Notes: generated by a model not told the origin, from the letters alone. Shown: positions 1 through 8,946, numbered from the stretch's first letter. The stretch is 27,656 nucleotides of DNA from an uncultured Eubacterium sp. (GCA_946611445.1 CAMODP010000003.1:1-27656), one strand, 5' to 3'. Made by a program: numbers and translations.

Positions 1-2
1 AG

Positions 3-86
3 ACGGTATTACTGACCCTGGCCGACGTCCGATATTACTACATTAAATGGCAATTATACCTCGGAAAAGAAGGCAGTGGTAATTAA
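3..86 (+). CDS. possible C-terminal end of a gene entering from the left edge
   Basis: Frame 3 is open from the window edge for 27 codons and ends with TAA at 84-86. The residues include a hydrophobic and aromatic stretch (about TVLLTLADVRYYYIKW) and then a polar tail, which would suit the end of a membrane protein. The stop overlaps the stop of the minus-strand ABC ATPase gene (83-85), so the two genes would be convergent with touching stop codons. The fragment is too short to assign a family, and an open frame of this length can arise by chance. Confidence 0.3.
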   Translation, partial: TVLLTLADVRYYYIKWQLYLGKEGSGN

Positions 87-1876
87 TTGTACTTGCTGCC
101 GGCCGCATGGCAGGATACCAGATGACCGTGCGCGTATTCCTGCAGTTCCGGGGGTTTCTCACGGCAGATGCCGCTGCACTGCGGGCATCTGGGCGCGAAC
201 TTGCATCCCTGTGCGGGAACGGGTGCGGCTATTTTCATATTCTGCAGTTTTTTACGGCGGATTTCCGGCGCCTCATACAGGTCAAAGACGGCATCGAGCA
301 GAGTTCTGGTGTAAGGATGAACTGCTTCGGTGACGAGTCCGCTGCTGTCAAGAACTTCGACAATCTCTCCCATATACATGATTATGATCCGCTGGCTGAT
401 TTTCTGGATAAGTGCGAGGTCGTGTCCTATGAACAGGAAGGACAGCCCCCATTGTTTCTGCAGTTCAACCAGCATGTCCACAACCTGTGCCTGGATCGAA
501 ACATCCAGCGCGCTGGTCGCCTCGTCACAGACAATCAGCTGCGGGCGGATCAGCGCTGCCCGGGCGACGGCAACACGCTGCAGCTGCCCGCCGGACAGTT
601 CGTGGGGGAGACGTGATGTGTATTCCCATGACAGACCGACAGCGGACAGATAGTCCTCGATGACAGGTCTTGCCTGTTTCCGTGACATTTTTTCATAATT
701 CCGCAGCGGCTCGTAGAGATAGTCGCCGATCGTCATGCGAGGACTGAATGAGGAGATGGGGTTTTGGAATACCATCTGCACATGTCGGCGGAAATCGGCT
801 TTTTTTCGTTTGGATACGTCTGAAAAGGCGATCCCGTTCAACGTGATCTCACCGCTTGTCGGCGGGTATGTTCCGATGATCATTCTGGCAAGTGTCGTCT
901 TGCCGCATCCGCTTTCGCCCACGATTCCGAGGCATTCCCCTTCGTAGAGCGCAAAGGAGGCGCTGTTGACGGCGTATACCGGCCTTTTGCCTTTGCCTTC
1001 AAAGGTTTTTTTCACAGCATCGGTTCTCAGCAGAAGCGGATTTGCCTCAGCGGCTCTTCCGGTTCTCAGAAGAGCTGTCTCTTTATCCGCGGTTTCCTCC
1101 GCGGCAGCGGTCAGCTTCGGCACCGCATGCAGAAGCATTTTGGTATACGGGTCCGACGGAGAGAGGATCACGGACTCTCTTGTCCCGTATTCCACGATTT
1201 CGCCTTCTTTCATGACTGCGATGTGGTCGGCCAGGTATGCCGCCACAGCCATGTTGTGTGTCACCATGATGACGGCTGTCCGGTAATTCCGCGCCAGTCG
1301 CTCCAGTTCCAGGACGACCTGTGCCTGGATGGTTACATCCAGCGCACTGGTCGGTTCATCTGCCAGGAGGAGTTTCGGGCTTTGGGCCATCGCCATGGCG
1401 ATGGCAACCCGCTGTTTCATCCCGCCGGACAGCTCAAAGGGATAGGAATCCATAACCCGGCGGGCGTCGGTCAGCTGCAGCCTCTGCAGCCAGGAGGCTG
1501 CCAGCTCTTCGGCCTGCTGCCTGGTCAGGTCCTGATGTGTCAGTGTATATTCAACAAACTGCTTCCCAACCTTTTGAATGGGATCCATAGCCAGGCCGGC
1601 ATCCTGGAAAATCATTGCGATGTCCCGGCCGCGGAGCTTCCGGAGCATCTGATCGGTCAATGCCGTGCCGTCAAAGACAACGCTGCCTGAGGTGACCCTG
1701 CCGCCGGCGGATAAGAGTCCCAGGATGCCGCGGATGAGTGTTGATTTTCCGCTGCCGCTCTCTCCGACGATACAGAGAATCTCGCCGGGCTCCAGACGGA
1801 ACCCGGCATCGCGGACAGCAGGTGTCTTGTTCTGATAGCAGATGGAGTAGTTTTTGACTTCCAGCAAACAGCTCAT
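83..1876 (-). CDS. fused dual-ATPase subunit of a Nik/Opp/Dpp-type ABC importer (DppD-DppF fusion)
   Basis: This is the cytoplasmic energy-coupling protein of the left importer, with two ABC ATPase modules in one 597-residue chain. Module 1 (about residues 1-260) has Walker [10 protein letters not shown] at 38-46, signature LSGGM at 149-153 and Walker B LLLADE ending near 175. Module 2 (about 280-597) has Walker [10 protein letters not shown] at 320-328, signature LSGGQ at 427-431 and Walker B ending with D451-E452. The C terminus carries the cysteine-rich oligopeptide-transporter tail (CKFAPRCP and following cysteines, about 558-588). All nucleotide-site motifs are intact in both halves, so both sites should be active. 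It is the last gene of the operon 1963-5328. The right operon has the same two ATPases as separate genes, so this is a fusion, or the other a fission. The ribosome site before the ATG at 1876 is weak (AGGA about 11 nt upstream). Confidence 0.93.
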   Translation of the reverse strand: MSCLLEVKNYSICYQNKTPAVRDAGFRLEPGEILCIVGESGSGKSTLIRGILGLLSAGGRVTSGSVVFDGTALTDQMLRKLRGRDIAMIFQDAGLAMDPIQKVGKQFVEYTLTHQDLTRQQAEELAASWLQRLQLTDARRVMDSYPFELSGGMKQRVAIAMAMAQSPKLLLADEPTSALDVTIQAQVVLELERLARNYRTAVIMVTHNMAVAAYLADHIAVMKEGEIVEYGTRESVILSPSDPYTKMLLHAVPKLTAAAEETADKETALLRTGRAAEANPLLLRTDAVKKTFEGKGKRPVYAVNSASFALYEGECLGIVGESGCGKTTLARMIIGTYPPTSGEITLNGIAFSDVSKRKKADFRRHVQMVFQNPISSFSPRMTIGDYLYEPLRNYEKMSRKQARPVIEDYLSAVGLSWEYTSRLPHELSGGQLQRVAVARAALIRPQLIVCDEATSALDVSIQAQVVDMLVELQKQWGLSFLFIGHDLALIQKISQRIIIMYMGEIVEVLDSSGLVTEAVHPYTRTLLDAVFDLYEAPEIRRKKLQNMKIAAPVPAQGCKFAPRCPQCSGICREKPPELQEYAHGHLVSCHAAGSKYN

Positions 1877-1962
1877 ATCGGGACATCCTGTCTTGTCATA
1901 TATTCAGTCAACAGTTCTTCATACAGTCAATGGTTTCCTGCACGGGTGGCTGTTCCCCGTGC

Positions 1963-3513
1963 TCACTCGATCGTTGTGTCGGCAGTCAGGAAGTAGTAGT
2001 CGATCGGGAAGGTGTGCATATTGGAAACATTGCTGCGGGCGATGTTGATATTGGTCGGGCTGACCAGATAGCAGCCGAAGCCGCGGTCTATGATGATCTG
2101 GCTGGCCTGCTTTGTCAGTTCTTCTCTCTCGTCCAGCTCAAAGGCTGTGGAAAGCTTTCCAATGACTTCATCGAGTTCGGGATCATTGTACTTGCCGTAG
2201 TTATCTGTCGCGTCGGAACGGAATACCTGATCCAGGAACCACTGTGTGTCTCCCGTTGAAACGGTCTGCCAGTTGCCGAAGAGAAGCTGGAAGTTTCCGT
2301 CTGCCCTGTCGTCTTCTGCATTTTCCACCTGGTTGATGACCAGTTTGATTCCGCGATCCTTCATCTGAGCCTGTACCAGCTCAGCGAGCATGCTGTAATC
2401 ATCCGCGTCGTTATTGACCGTAACTGAGATTTCCAGCGGCTCGCCGTCCTTATCTACATAGCCATCGCCGTCGGAGTCGGTATAGCCTGCTTCTTCCAGA
2501 AGGGAAGCGCAGAGATCCGGGTCAAAGGACGCTTTGCTGAGTTCATCGTAGCCGCAGGGGGCAGTGGGCGGGAACGGAGCGCCTGTGGCAACGGCACCGC
2601 CGCCTACCACGTTGGCGACAGCATCATAGTCGATGCCGGCGTTGAAAGCAAGGCGGAAGGTCTCATCGTCAAACGGGGCTTTTTCTGTATTCATAAACAG
2701 GAACTGCTCTCTGGTTCCGATGGTCGACTGCACCGTGTAATCCGGATTGTTCTCAAACAGAGTCAGATCGGTGGCGGTCACTCTCTGCATCATGTCGATA
2801 TTGCCTGCCTGCAGTGTCATGGCTCTCGTGTTGTCATCTTCGATGTTGTATACCGTGACGCTGTCAAGGCCCGGCGTGCCTCCCCAGTAGTCCTTGTAGG
2901 CGACGGCTTCAAAAGACACGCCCGGATCAAAGGAGGTCACCATGTAGGGCCCGGTGCAGACCGGGGTGTCGACAAAGGTATCTGTGTCCGCAGTCGTATC
3001 TACAATGATAAAGAGCGGCTCGGACAGGTTCGCCAGAAAAGCGCCGTAGGGCTCTTCTGTCTGGAAAATGACATACTCTCCGTCTGTTTCTATGCTGCTG
3101 AGCTTCAGGTTTGTCTGTCCCCGCTCATTGATTTCGATGGATCTCTCAATGGAAGATTTGACAGCCTCTGCGGTCAGGGGATTGCCGTTCTGGAAGGTGA
3201 CGCCCTGACGGATGTGGAATTTCCATGTCGTATCATCCACAGCCTCCCAGCTGTCAGCCAGCTGTCCGACAAGTTCCAGGTCTTCGGTGACGGTTACCAG
3301 ATTTTCACCTACAGCCGCCCGGGTGAGTGTCCATCCGTTCCATCCGTGCCCCGGGTCCAGGTCATCTCCGAACCAGTAGATAGCCATGTTGAGGTGTTTC
3401 TCACCCTCTGCCGCGGCGTCATCAGCGACAGCCGCGCCTGCCGATCCGAAAAGCATCACCGCTGCTGTCATGATGGATGTGATGACTGCGCTGATCCGTT
3501 TTCTTTTTTTCAT
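1963..3513 (-). CDS. extracellular solute-binding protein, family 5 (NikA/OppA/DppA type)
   Basis: This substrate receptor of the left importer has 516 residues, the usual size for family 5 binding proteins. The N terminus is a signal peptide: basic MKKRKR, a hydrophobic core to about residue 26, then a likely signal peptidase I site near AVADD. No cysteine is present there, so it is not a typical lipoprotein, which is unusual for a monoderm. Family features include the conserved block around VGQLADSWEAVDDTTWKFHI, the GVTFQNGNPLTAEAVKSSIER helix region, and an acidic DSDGDG loop at about 346-351, common in this family. The ATG at 3513 has a good AAGGAG site upstream. It lies 45 nt after the second permease gene. 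It is clearly paralogous to the binding protein at 7426-8946; both end with a PIDYYFL motif. The ligand cannot be read from the sequence; the cobalamin riboswitch upstream points to cobalt or a corrinoid. Confidence 0.93.
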   Translation of the reverse strand: MKKRKRISAVITSIMTAAVMLFGSAGAAVADDAAAEGEKHLNMAIYWFGDDLDPGHGWNGWTLTRAAVGENLVTVTEDLELVGQLADSWEAVDDTTWKFHIRQGVTFQNGNPLTAEAVKSSIERSIEINERGQTNLKLSSIETDGEYVIFQTEEPYGAFLANLSEPLFIIVDTTADTDTFVDTPVCTGPYMVTSFDPGVSFEAVAYKDYWGGTPGLDSVTVYNIEDDNTRAMTLQAGNIDMMQRVTATDLTLFENNPDYTVQSTIGTREQFLFMNTEKAPFDDETFRLAFNAGIDYDAVANVVGGGAVATGAPFPPTAPCGYDELSKASFDPDLCASLLEEAGYTDSDGDGYVDKDGEPLEISVTVNNDADDYSMLAELVQAQMKDRGIKLVINQVENAEDDRADGNFQLLFGNWQTVSTGDTQWFLDQVFRSDATDNYGKYNDPELDEVIGKLSTAFELDEREELTKQASQIIIDRGFGCYLVSPTNINIARSNVSNMHTFPIDYYFLTADTTIE

Positions 3514-3558
3514 TTACTTGTGTCTCCTTTCGTTTGCATGCCTGATTGTTATCAGGAA

Positions 3559-4389
3559 TCACAGGGTTTCATTTCTGGGATCCAGTATGTCGCGAAGACT
3601 GTCTCCCAGAAGGTTAAAAATGATAACGCAGACCAGAATCACCAGACCGGGATAGACCAGCATCCAGGGAGCAGTCTGCATATATCTTTTCCCCTCGCTC
3701 AGCATATAGCCCCATTCCGGGGTGGGCGGCTGTGACCCGAGTCCCAGCAGGGACAGACTGGCCATAGTCAGCAGGTTGCTGCCGATATCCTGGGTGATCA
3801 GGACAATGAGATACGGGAGGACATTCGGCAGAATGTAGCGGATCATCAGCGGCAGTTTCCTGACCCCGCCGAGGCGTGCCTGTTCGATGTATTCATTGTT
3901 TTTAATGGAGATGACCATAGAACGTGATACACGCGCGTACATCGTCCAGCTGATGAGTGTCATGGAGAGAATCAGGTTGCGCGTGCCGGTTCCCAGCACA
4001 CTGACAAGCGCGATGACGAAGACTATGTGCGGAAAAGCCATCAGCATATCGGTAATGCGCATGATCACCGTGTCTGTGCGCCCGCCTGCGTAACCGGACA
4101 CCATGCCGATAAAAATGCCCACGGCAGACATCAGCAGCGTCACCACCAGGGCGATGACGAGGGATGTGCGTCCGCCGTACAGGATGCGTGAGAAGATACA
4201 GCGGCCAAGCTGATCCGTACCGAACGGATAGGTACGGGACGGAGCCTGCAGCAGCGCCTGGGAATCCTGGGCAATGGGATCATTCGGGGCGAGTTTTCCC
4301 GCAAACAAAGCTGCAAGGACAAAGAGGACAGTAATGATGAAGATAATGATAAATTTCCGGTCCCGAAAGGCAAGTCGGATATAATACAT
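3559..4389 (-). CDS. ABC importer permease, NikC/DppC type
   Basis: This is the second membrane subunit of the left importer (276 residues). An N-terminal transmembrane segment (about 12-30) is followed by an extracytoplasmic loop with the family pattern PNDPIAQD...YPFGTDQLGRCIFSRILYGGRTSL, then about five further membrane helices. The cytoplasmic EAA loop that docks on the ATPase is visible as EYIEQARLGGVRKLPLMIRYILPN (about 166-189; positions approximate). The C terminus has the family ending GDSLRDILDPR. It starts 3 nt after the first permease gene ends, so the two are translationally coupled. It is paralogous to the permease at 8928-9806. NikC and DppC cannot be told apart from sequence alone. 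Confidence 0.93.
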   Translation of the reverse strand: MYYIRLAFRDRKFIIIFIITVLFVLAALFAGKLAPNDPIAQDSQALLQAPSRTYPFGTDQLGRCIFSRILYGGRTSLVIALVVTLLMSAVGIFIGMVSGYAGGRTDTVIMRITDMLMAFPHIVFVIALVSVLGTGTRNLILSMTLISWTMYARVSRSMVISIKNNEYIEQARLGGVRKLPLMIRYILPNVLPYLIVLITQDIGSNLLTMASLSLLGLGSQPPTPEWGYMLSEGKRYMQTAPWMLVYPGLVILVCVIIFNLLGDSLRDILDPRNETL

Positions 4390-4392
4390 GGC

Positions 4393-5328
4393 TCATTCAC
4401 CTCCCAGGCGGATCCTCGGATCCAGATAACGGTACAGGATATCAACAGTCAGATTGACAATGACATAGATAAAAGCCATCCAGACGACATAAGCCTGGAT
4501 CAGGTTGTAATCCCGGCCGGTCACGGCATCCGCGGCCATTTTTCCGACTCCCTGGTACTCGAAGATGCTCTCCACGACCGTGGCGCCGCCGAGAACAGAG
4601 CCGATGGACATGCCGAACATGGTAATGATAGACAGAAGCGCGTTGGGAAGGACATGGCGGATCAGGACTTTTCCCCTGCGGATGCCCTTGGACAGAAGGC
4701 CGGTGACATATTCCTTGTTGATCTCCTCCAGGATATTTGCGCGGAGACGGCGGATATAGGTGGCTGTCATCCAGACAGCCAGGGTTACGGACGGCATGAT
4801 GAGGGATTTGATTCCCTTCGTGCCGATCACGGGGAGCAGGTTCAGCTTCAGTGAAAACCAGTAGATGAGAAGCAGTCCCAGCCAGAAGCTCGGAATGGAC
4901 ACGCCGATAAAGGAAAGAAAGCGGATAATATAGTCGGCTGCTCGGTTTTTGTACACGGCGGACAAAATGCCCAGCGGGACCGCAAAAAGAACGGTCAGGA
5001 TGAGAGAACAGACGGCCAGAATTATGGTTTTCGGCAGCCGTTTGGACATTTCGTCCTTTACGGTTCCGCCGTATTTGACAGACTTGCCGAAATCACCGCG
5101 CAGGGCATCTGCCATCCAGCGGCCGTAGCGGACGAGGAGTGGATCATTGAGACCGAGTTCCTCACGTTCAGCTTCCATGACGGCGGCATCGCCTGATACA
5201 CCCATGGAGAGATACTTCTGGGTTACCGGATCAGAAGGTGCGACCGAAAGCAGAAGGAAAGTCAGAAATGTGACTCCCAGCATGACGGGAATCAGATGAA
5301 GGATTCTCTTGAAAACATATGACAGCAT
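4393..5328 (-). CDS. ABC importer permease, NikB/DppB type
   Basis: First gene of the left operon, 311 residues from the ATG at 5326-5328. An upstream in-frame ATG at 5394 was rejected because it lies in the riboswitch terminator, while AGGAG stands about seven bases before the chosen start. Transmembrane segment 1 is about residues 7-28. It is followed by the long loop with SVAPSDPV and GLNDPLLVRYGRW typical of the DppB/NikB family, then five more helices. The EAA motif appears as EYVTGLLSKGIRRGKVLIRHVLPNA in the last third, and the C terminus is DPRIRLGGE. It forms the membrane channel with the 3559-4389 permease. Expression should depend on readthrough of the cobalamin riboswitch terminator directly upstream. 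Confidence 0.94.
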   Translation of the reverse strand: MLSYVFKRILHLIPVMLGVTFLTFLLLSVAPSDPVTQKYLSMGVSGDAAVMEAEREELGLNDPLLVRYGRWMADALRGDFGKSVKYGGTVKDEMSKRLPKTIILAVCSLILTVLFAVPLGILSAVYKNRAADYIIRFLSFIGVSIPSFWLGLLLIYWFSLKLNLLPVIGTKGIKSLIMPSVTLAVWMTATYIRRLRANILEEINKEYVTGLLSKGIRRGKVLIRHVLPNALLSIITMFGMSIGSVLGGATVVESIFEYQGVGKMAADAVTGRDYNLIQAYVVWMAFIYVIVNLTVDILYRYLDPRIRLGGE

Positions 5329-5348
5329 GCCATTCTCCTGCTTCACAG

Positions 5349-5382
5349 AAAAAAACGGAGACATACCACAAGTATATCTCCG
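5349..5382 (-). terminator. intrinsic terminator of cobalamin riboswitch A
   Basis: On the minus strand an 11-bp stem (CGGAGATATAC / GTATGTCTCCG, one U-G pair) closes a 5-nt loop and is followed by seven T residues at 5355-5349. It lies between the aptamer (5436-5608) and the first permease start (5328). This is the classical position for premature termination when the aptamer binds its ligand. Confidence 0.85.
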
Positions 5383-5400
5383 GACAAGTATCACCGAAAA

Positions 5401-5430
5401 TAATACGAGTTATGACACGTAACTGTATTA
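5401..5430 (-). repeat. AU-rich hairpin between riboswitch A aptamer and terminator
   Basis: An inverted repeat pairs TAATACAGTTA with TAACTCGTATTA (one bulged C), with a 7-nt loop, followed by TTTTC on the minus strand. It lies just downstream of the aptamer's P1 3' strand. It could be part of the expression platform, a weaker first terminator, or a spacer helix; the sequence does not decide which. Confidence 0.45.
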
Positions 5431-5435
5431 CAAAA

Positions 5436-5608
5436 GGCCAAGCCGGTATTCTGGCTCCGATATCGGCATGCGGCAGACCTTCCCGGTTTCCCAGTGGCAT
5501 ATCCTGCAGCACTCCTTCGTTACAGCAGCGGCACTGCACAGGGTTTTCACCTGTTTCCCAATTACAGAAGCGCTTTTACATTGTGAAAAAAGCGCTTCCT
5601 ACTTGACC
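5436..5608 (-). promoter_or_regulatory. cobalamin riboswitch A (aptamer)
   Basis: On the minus strand the cobalamin-aptamer core can be read in order: ACAGGTGAAAACCCTGTGC (P3 region), GCCGCTGCTGTAA, the B12-box-like GCCACTGG, CCGGGAAGG, and GAGCCAGAATACC. P1 can form between GGTCAAG (5608-5602) and CTTGGCC (5442-5436). The span of 173 nt is almost identical to riboswitch B. A strong promoter lies upstream and an intrinsic terminator downstream. The expected behaviour is reduced expression of the left importer when adenosylcobalamin or another corrinoid is abundant. The assignment comes from conserved motifs read by eye, not from a covariance model. Confidence 0.88.
5567..5598 (-). repeat. perfect 11-bp inverted repeat inside riboswitch A leader
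   Basis: GAAGCGCTTTT and AAAAGCGCTTC form a perfect 11-bp stem with a 10-nt loop. It sits inside P1 of the aptamer, on the 5' side before the P3 region, where riboswitch B has no equally strong helix. It is probably a peripheral helix of this aptamer. A CcpA-type operator (AAGCGCTT core) or a terminator of the upstream operon are weaker alternatives; no U tract follows it. Confidence 0.5.
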
Positions 5609-5631
5609 CCATAGCATATGAAATTAAATAA

Positions 5632-5660
5632 ATATTACCATTGTCAGTTTGAACTGTCAA
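5632..5660 (-). promoter_or_regulatory. promoter of the left transporter operon
   Basis: On the minus strand, TTGACA (5660-5655) and TAATAT (5637-5632) are separated by exactly 17 nt, a near-consensus vegetative sigma promoter. It starts 12 nt after the stop codon of the upstream ATPase gene and would begin the transcript about 15-20 nt before the aptamer's P1 strand. The left operon thus has its own start independent of the right operon. Confidence 0.75.
5641..5660. promoter_or_regulatory. operator-like imperfect palindrome over the -35 box
   Basis: The 20-bp plus-strand sequence TTGTCAGTTTGAACTGTCAA pairs with itself at 8 of 10 positions (mismatches at position 4 and at the centre). It covers the -35 hexamer of the promoter for riboswitch A, a place where a dimeric regulator could block RNA polymerase. 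No regulator is identified, and a chance palindrome is possible. Confidence 0.3.
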
Positions 5661-5671
5661 TCCTGATTCAC

Positions 5672-6622
5672 TTACACCTGCCCGCAGCAGACTATGTGGC
5701 CTTCTTCCAGCAGACGCGGCGCGGGAAGTTCTTTTTTGCATTTTTCCGCAGCCCTGGGACAGCGCGGCGCAAAGGCGCAGCCTTTGCCGCGGACGGCCTG
5801 CGAGGCGTCCAGGCTTTCGATGGAGATAACCTTGCGGCCTTTGTCGCCTACGGAGAAGACGGAATCCAGCAGCCTCCGGGTATAGGGATGCACTGCCTGG
5901 GCTGTCAGACGCTCACTCGGGAGTTCTTCTGTCAGCTGGCCTGCGTACATGACAGCGATCCGGTCAGCAATGCTCCGCACGACGGCCAGATCGTGTCCGA
6001 TAAAGAGGTAGGTCAGGTTCATTTCTTTCTGCAGCCGCATCAGCAGCTCCAGAACGCCCTGCTGGACGGATACATCCAGTGCGGAGGTTGCCTCGTCCAG
6101 GATCAGCAGCCGCGGATGGATGGAGATGGCTCTCGCGATGACGACGCGCTGCTGCTGGCCGCCGGAGAGCTGGTGCGGCATCCGGTCTGCCAGAGAAGCC
6201 GGCAGTTCTACCAGCTCCAGCAGGCGCTTTGCCTCTTCGCCGGCTTCGCGGCGGGACATGATGCCGTGATAGACAAGTCCTTCCTCCAGGAAGGTGCCGA
6301 TCGGCATGCGCGGGCTGAAGACGCCGTACGGATCCTGAAATACCATCTGCACTTTTCGGTAGACTTTCTGTTTGACCTGTCTCGCGGGAATGTGCGAGAT
6401 ATCTTCTCCGTCCAGCCAGATTGACCCTTCTGTGGGATCCGTGAGCTTGGTGATCATGCGGGCGATTGTACTCTTGCCGCAGCCGCTTTCTCCTACCAGG
6501 CCCAGGCTGCCTCCCTCCGGAATGGAAAAGGATACATCCCGCACTGCGTAAAAAGGCTCACCGTCTGTGCCGGGAAAGGCTTTTACCAGATTTCTGATTT
6601 CCAATACAGGTGCCTTGCTCAT
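5672..6622 (-). CDS. ABC importer ATPase, DppF/NikE/OppF type
   Basis: Second ATPase of the right importer, 316 residues. Walker [10 protein letters not shown] is at 44-52, signature LSGGQ at 152-156, Walker B LLILDE at 172-177, and the H-loop GHD follows in the pattern [11 protein letters not shown]. The C-terminal oligopeptide-transporter tail is present with cysteines in [15 protein letters not shown] and VCC. It overlaps the upstream ATPase gene by 4 bases (ATGA), so the two are coupled and likely made in equal amounts as a heterodimer. It corresponds to the C-terminal half of the fused ATPase at 83-1876. It is the last gene of the operon; no clear terminator follows before the next promoter at 5632-5660. 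Confidence 0.94.
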   Translation of the reverse strand: MSKAPVLEIRNLVKAFPGTDGEPFYAVRDVSFSIPEGGSLGLVGESGCGKSTIARMITKLTDPTEGSIWLDGEDISHIPARQVKQKVYRKVQMVFQDPYGVFSPRMPIGTFLEEGLVYHGIMSRREAGEEAKRLLELVELPASLADRMPHQLSGGQQQRVVIARAISIHPRLLILDEATSALDVSVQQGVLELLMRLQKEMNLTYLFIGHDLAVVRSIADRIAVMYAGQLTEELPSERLTAQAVHPYTRRLLDSVFSVGDKGRKVISIESLDASQAVRGKGCAFAPRCPRAAEKCKKELPAPRLLEEGHIVCCGQV

Positions 6623-7422
6623 ACGGCGGCGCGCTCCTTTATTCGCTCATCTTCTATACCGATTACGGACTGCAGCAGCTTTCTGGTGTACTCGGTCTGC
6701 GGATGACCGATCACGTCTTCCGCGCGCCCCCATTCGACCAGACGGCCCTGCTGCATGACGCCGATGTAGTCTGACATATAGGCGGCCACACCCATGTTGT
6801 GCGTGACGATCAGCAGAGAAGGGCCGTACTGGTCCCGAAGGTCCATCATCTGCCGCACCACCTGCGCCTGGACAGTAACGTCAAGCGCGCTGGTCGGTTC
6901 GTCGCCCAGCAGGAGCTTCGGCTTCAGGCTCATGGCCATGGCGATGCCCACACGCTGCCGCATGCCGCCGGACAGCTCAAACGGATAAGAAGACAGCACC
7001 CGTTCCGCGTCCGGCAGATGTACCTTACCGAGAGCATCTTCTTCCAGGGCGCGCATCGCAGCCTTCCCCCCGCTCATATGGTAGCTGAGGAACATGTCAA
7101 ACTGGTTTCCGATCCGCGAGATCGGATTCAGATAGCGGCCGGTGTCCTGAAAAATCATGCCCACCTGCTCGCCCCGCATCTGCAGGAGTTCAGCCCTGCT
7201 CATAGAGAAGACATCCTTTCCGAACAGAAAGATCTTCCCCTTTGTGACGGCTCCCGGGGAGGGAAGCCCCAGGATGCCGTGCAGCACTGTGGACTTGCCG
7301 CTCCCGCTCTCGCCGACGATGCAGACAATGTCCCCCTCCTGCATGGAGAAGGAGACATGGTCTGCCGCGTTGTGCTCGCCGTCGTAGGTCACACTGTAAT
7401 TGTCAACCTTTAAAATTTCCAT
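6619..7422 (-). CDS. ABC importer ATPase, DppD/NikD/OppD type
   Basis: First ATPase of the right importer, 267 residues, short for the DppD group (often 300-330) because it lacks the cysteine-rich C-terminal tail. Walker [10 protein letters not shown] is at 37-45, signature LSGGM at 150-154, Walker B LLLGDE at 170-175, and the H-loop is VTHNMG. The start is 3 nt after the binding-protein gene, and the end overlaps the next ATPase start by 4 bases. It corresponds to the N-terminal half of the fused protein at 83-1876, which also lacks a tail in that half, so the pair descends from a common arrangement. Confidence 0.93.
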   Translation of the reverse strand: MEILKVDNYSVTYDGEHNAADHVSFSMQEGDIVCIVGESGSGKSTVLHGILGLPSPGAVTKGKIFLFGKDVFSMSRAELLQMRGEQVGMIFQDTGRYLNPISRIGNQFDMFLSYHMSGGKAAMRALEEDALGKVHLPDAERVLSSYPFELSGGMRQRVGIAMAMSLKPKLLLGDEPTSALDVTVQAQVVRQMMDLRDQYGPSLLIVTHNMGVAAYMSDYIGVMQQGRLVEWGRAEDVIGHPQTEYTRKLLQSVIGIEDERIKERAAV

Positions 7423-7425
7423 TTC

Positions 7426-8946
7426 TTATTCCAAAGCAATCTTGTTATCCAGGAAGTAGTAGTCGATCGGGTATGCCGTTACGCCGGTTACCTTGCTGGA
7501 AGCCACGACGAAATTGGTCTCGCCGACGATATAGATGCTGGTGCAGTCCTCAAGAAGCGCTTTCTCTATGTCGATCGTGATGGCCGTGCGCTCTGCGATA
7601 TCCGTTGTCTGGGCCAGCTTGTCCGCCAGCTCATCGACGGTCGCGTTGCTGTAATGTCCGCCGTTGTTTGCGGCGCCGGTCTTGTACTGATTGTCGATGA
7701 ACCACTGCGGGTCGCCCGTGGAGAGCACCTGCCAGTTGGTGACAATGATATCAAAGGTCGTCTGTCCCTGGGTCATCTCCATGATGCTGTCGATCAGGTT
7801 CAGCTGCAGGTCGATGCCGACTTTCTTTGCCATGGCCTGGATGGCCTCCAGCATGGAGGTGTAGGCGCTGTTCGCGTAGCTGACAGTGAAGCTCAGGGCC
7901 TTGCCGTCTTTATCCAGGATGCCGTCGCCGTCGCTGTCTGCATAGCCGCCTTCCTCAAGAAGAGCAATGGCGCCTGCCTCGTCATAAGCCTGTTTGTCCA
8001 GCTCTTCATAGCCGTAGGGAGCGCTGGACGGATACGGTGCGCCGGCCATGCCGACGGACTCGCCCAGAATCGTCACAAGCGCTTCATAGTTGATGCTCTT
8101 TGCCAGGGCTTTGCGGACATTGATGTCTGCCAGGAACTCGTTCATGTAGTTGAAGACCATGATGCGTGTACGGGCGCCGAGGGTCTCGTAGATCGTGAAT
8201 TCCGGCTTCTCGGACAGAATCTTCAGGTCTGTGTCAGCCACGCGCTGTGCCAGATCCAGTTCTCCGGACTGGATCATCAGGCTTCTGGTGTTGTCATCGG
8301 CGACGCACTTCAGGGAAATGGTGTCGATGGCGGAAGCGCCGTTCCAGTAGTCGTCATAGGACTCCAGCTCGATGAAGGTGTCGACTTCAAAGCCGGTGAC
8401 GGCAAAGGGGCCGGTGGCGATGGGCTGGCTGGCCGGGTCGGTGTCCGCCTCTACATCAATGACAGAGAACAGCGGCTCGGAGATAGAAGCCAGGAAAGCC
8501 GCGTTCAGATCGGTGGTATGGAAGGTAACATCCTGCCCGTCTGCCTCGATGCTCTCGATGTGAGAGGAGGTCACGGCGCGCTCCTGCAGTCCCAGGACAC
8601 GCTCGAAGGACTTCTTTACGGCTTCGCCGTCCACGGCTTTGCCGTTGTGGAAGGTCACGCCGTCGCGGATGTGCAGCTTCCATGTGGTGTCATCGGTCTG
8701 CTCCCAGGAGTCAGCCAGCTGGCCGACCAGCTCATAATTTTCGTTGACGGTTGTCAGTGTCTCGGTGATGCCGGCGCGGCTGGTGGTCCATCCGTCGTAT
8801 TCCGTGGCCGGATCCAGACTGGTGCCGAACCAGTAAAGGGCGGCGTTCATGTGGGTCTCCGCGGCTGCCGGTACAGCTGCGCCTGCCAGAAGGCCGACGC
8901 TCATTACGGCTGCCAGGGCCGATGCAATCAGTTTGTTTCTAACCAT
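7426..8946 (-). CDS. extracellular solute-binding protein, family 5 (NikA/OppA/DppA type)
   Basis: Substrate receptor of the right importer, 506 residues from the ATG at 8946, which is preceded by GGAGG. A long upstream extension of the frame runs inside the permease gene and was rejected. Residues 1-32 form a signal peptide (MVRNK, hydrophobic core, AAAE cleavage region) with no lipobox cysteine. The mature part has the family 5 blocks VGQLADSWEQTDDTTWKLHI and GVTFHNGKAVDGEAVKKSFER, and an acidic DSDGDG loop at about 337-342. The C terminus again shows PIDYYFL. The start overlaps the preceding permease gene by 19 bases. It is a clear paralogue of the protein at 1963-3513, with the two sharing many identical blocks. 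The ligand is unknown; cobalamin riboswitch control suggests cobalt or a corrinoid. Confidence 0.94.
   Translation of the reverse strand: MVRNKLIASALAAVMSVGLLAGAAVPAAAETHMNAALYWFGTSLDPATEYDGWTTSRAGITETLTTVNENYELVGQLADSWEQTDDTTWKLHIRDGVTFHNGKAVDGEAVKKSFERVLGLQERAVTSSHIESIEADGQDVTFHTTDLNAAFLASISEPLFSVIDVEADTDPASQPIATGPFAVTGFEVDTFIELESYDDYWNGASAIDTISLKCVADDNTRSLMIQSGELDLAQRVADTDLKILSEKPEFTIYETLGARTRIMVFNYMNEFLADINVRKALAKSINYEALVTILGESVGMAGAPYPSSAPYGYEELDKQAYDEAGAIALLEEGGYADSDGDGILDKDGKALSFTVSYANSAYTSMLEAIQAMAKKVGIDLQLNLIDSIMEMTQGQTTFDIIVTNWQVLSTGDPQWFIDNQYKTGAANNGGHYSNATVDELADKLAQTTDIAERTAITIDIEKALLEDCTSIYIVGETNFVVASSKVTGVTAYPIDYYFLDNKIALE

Noticed and set aside
2450..2480. DSDGDG loop taken as a dockerin or EF-hand protein
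   Set aside because: Single acidic loops of this kind are common in family 5 binding proteins, and the rest of both proteins fits that family.
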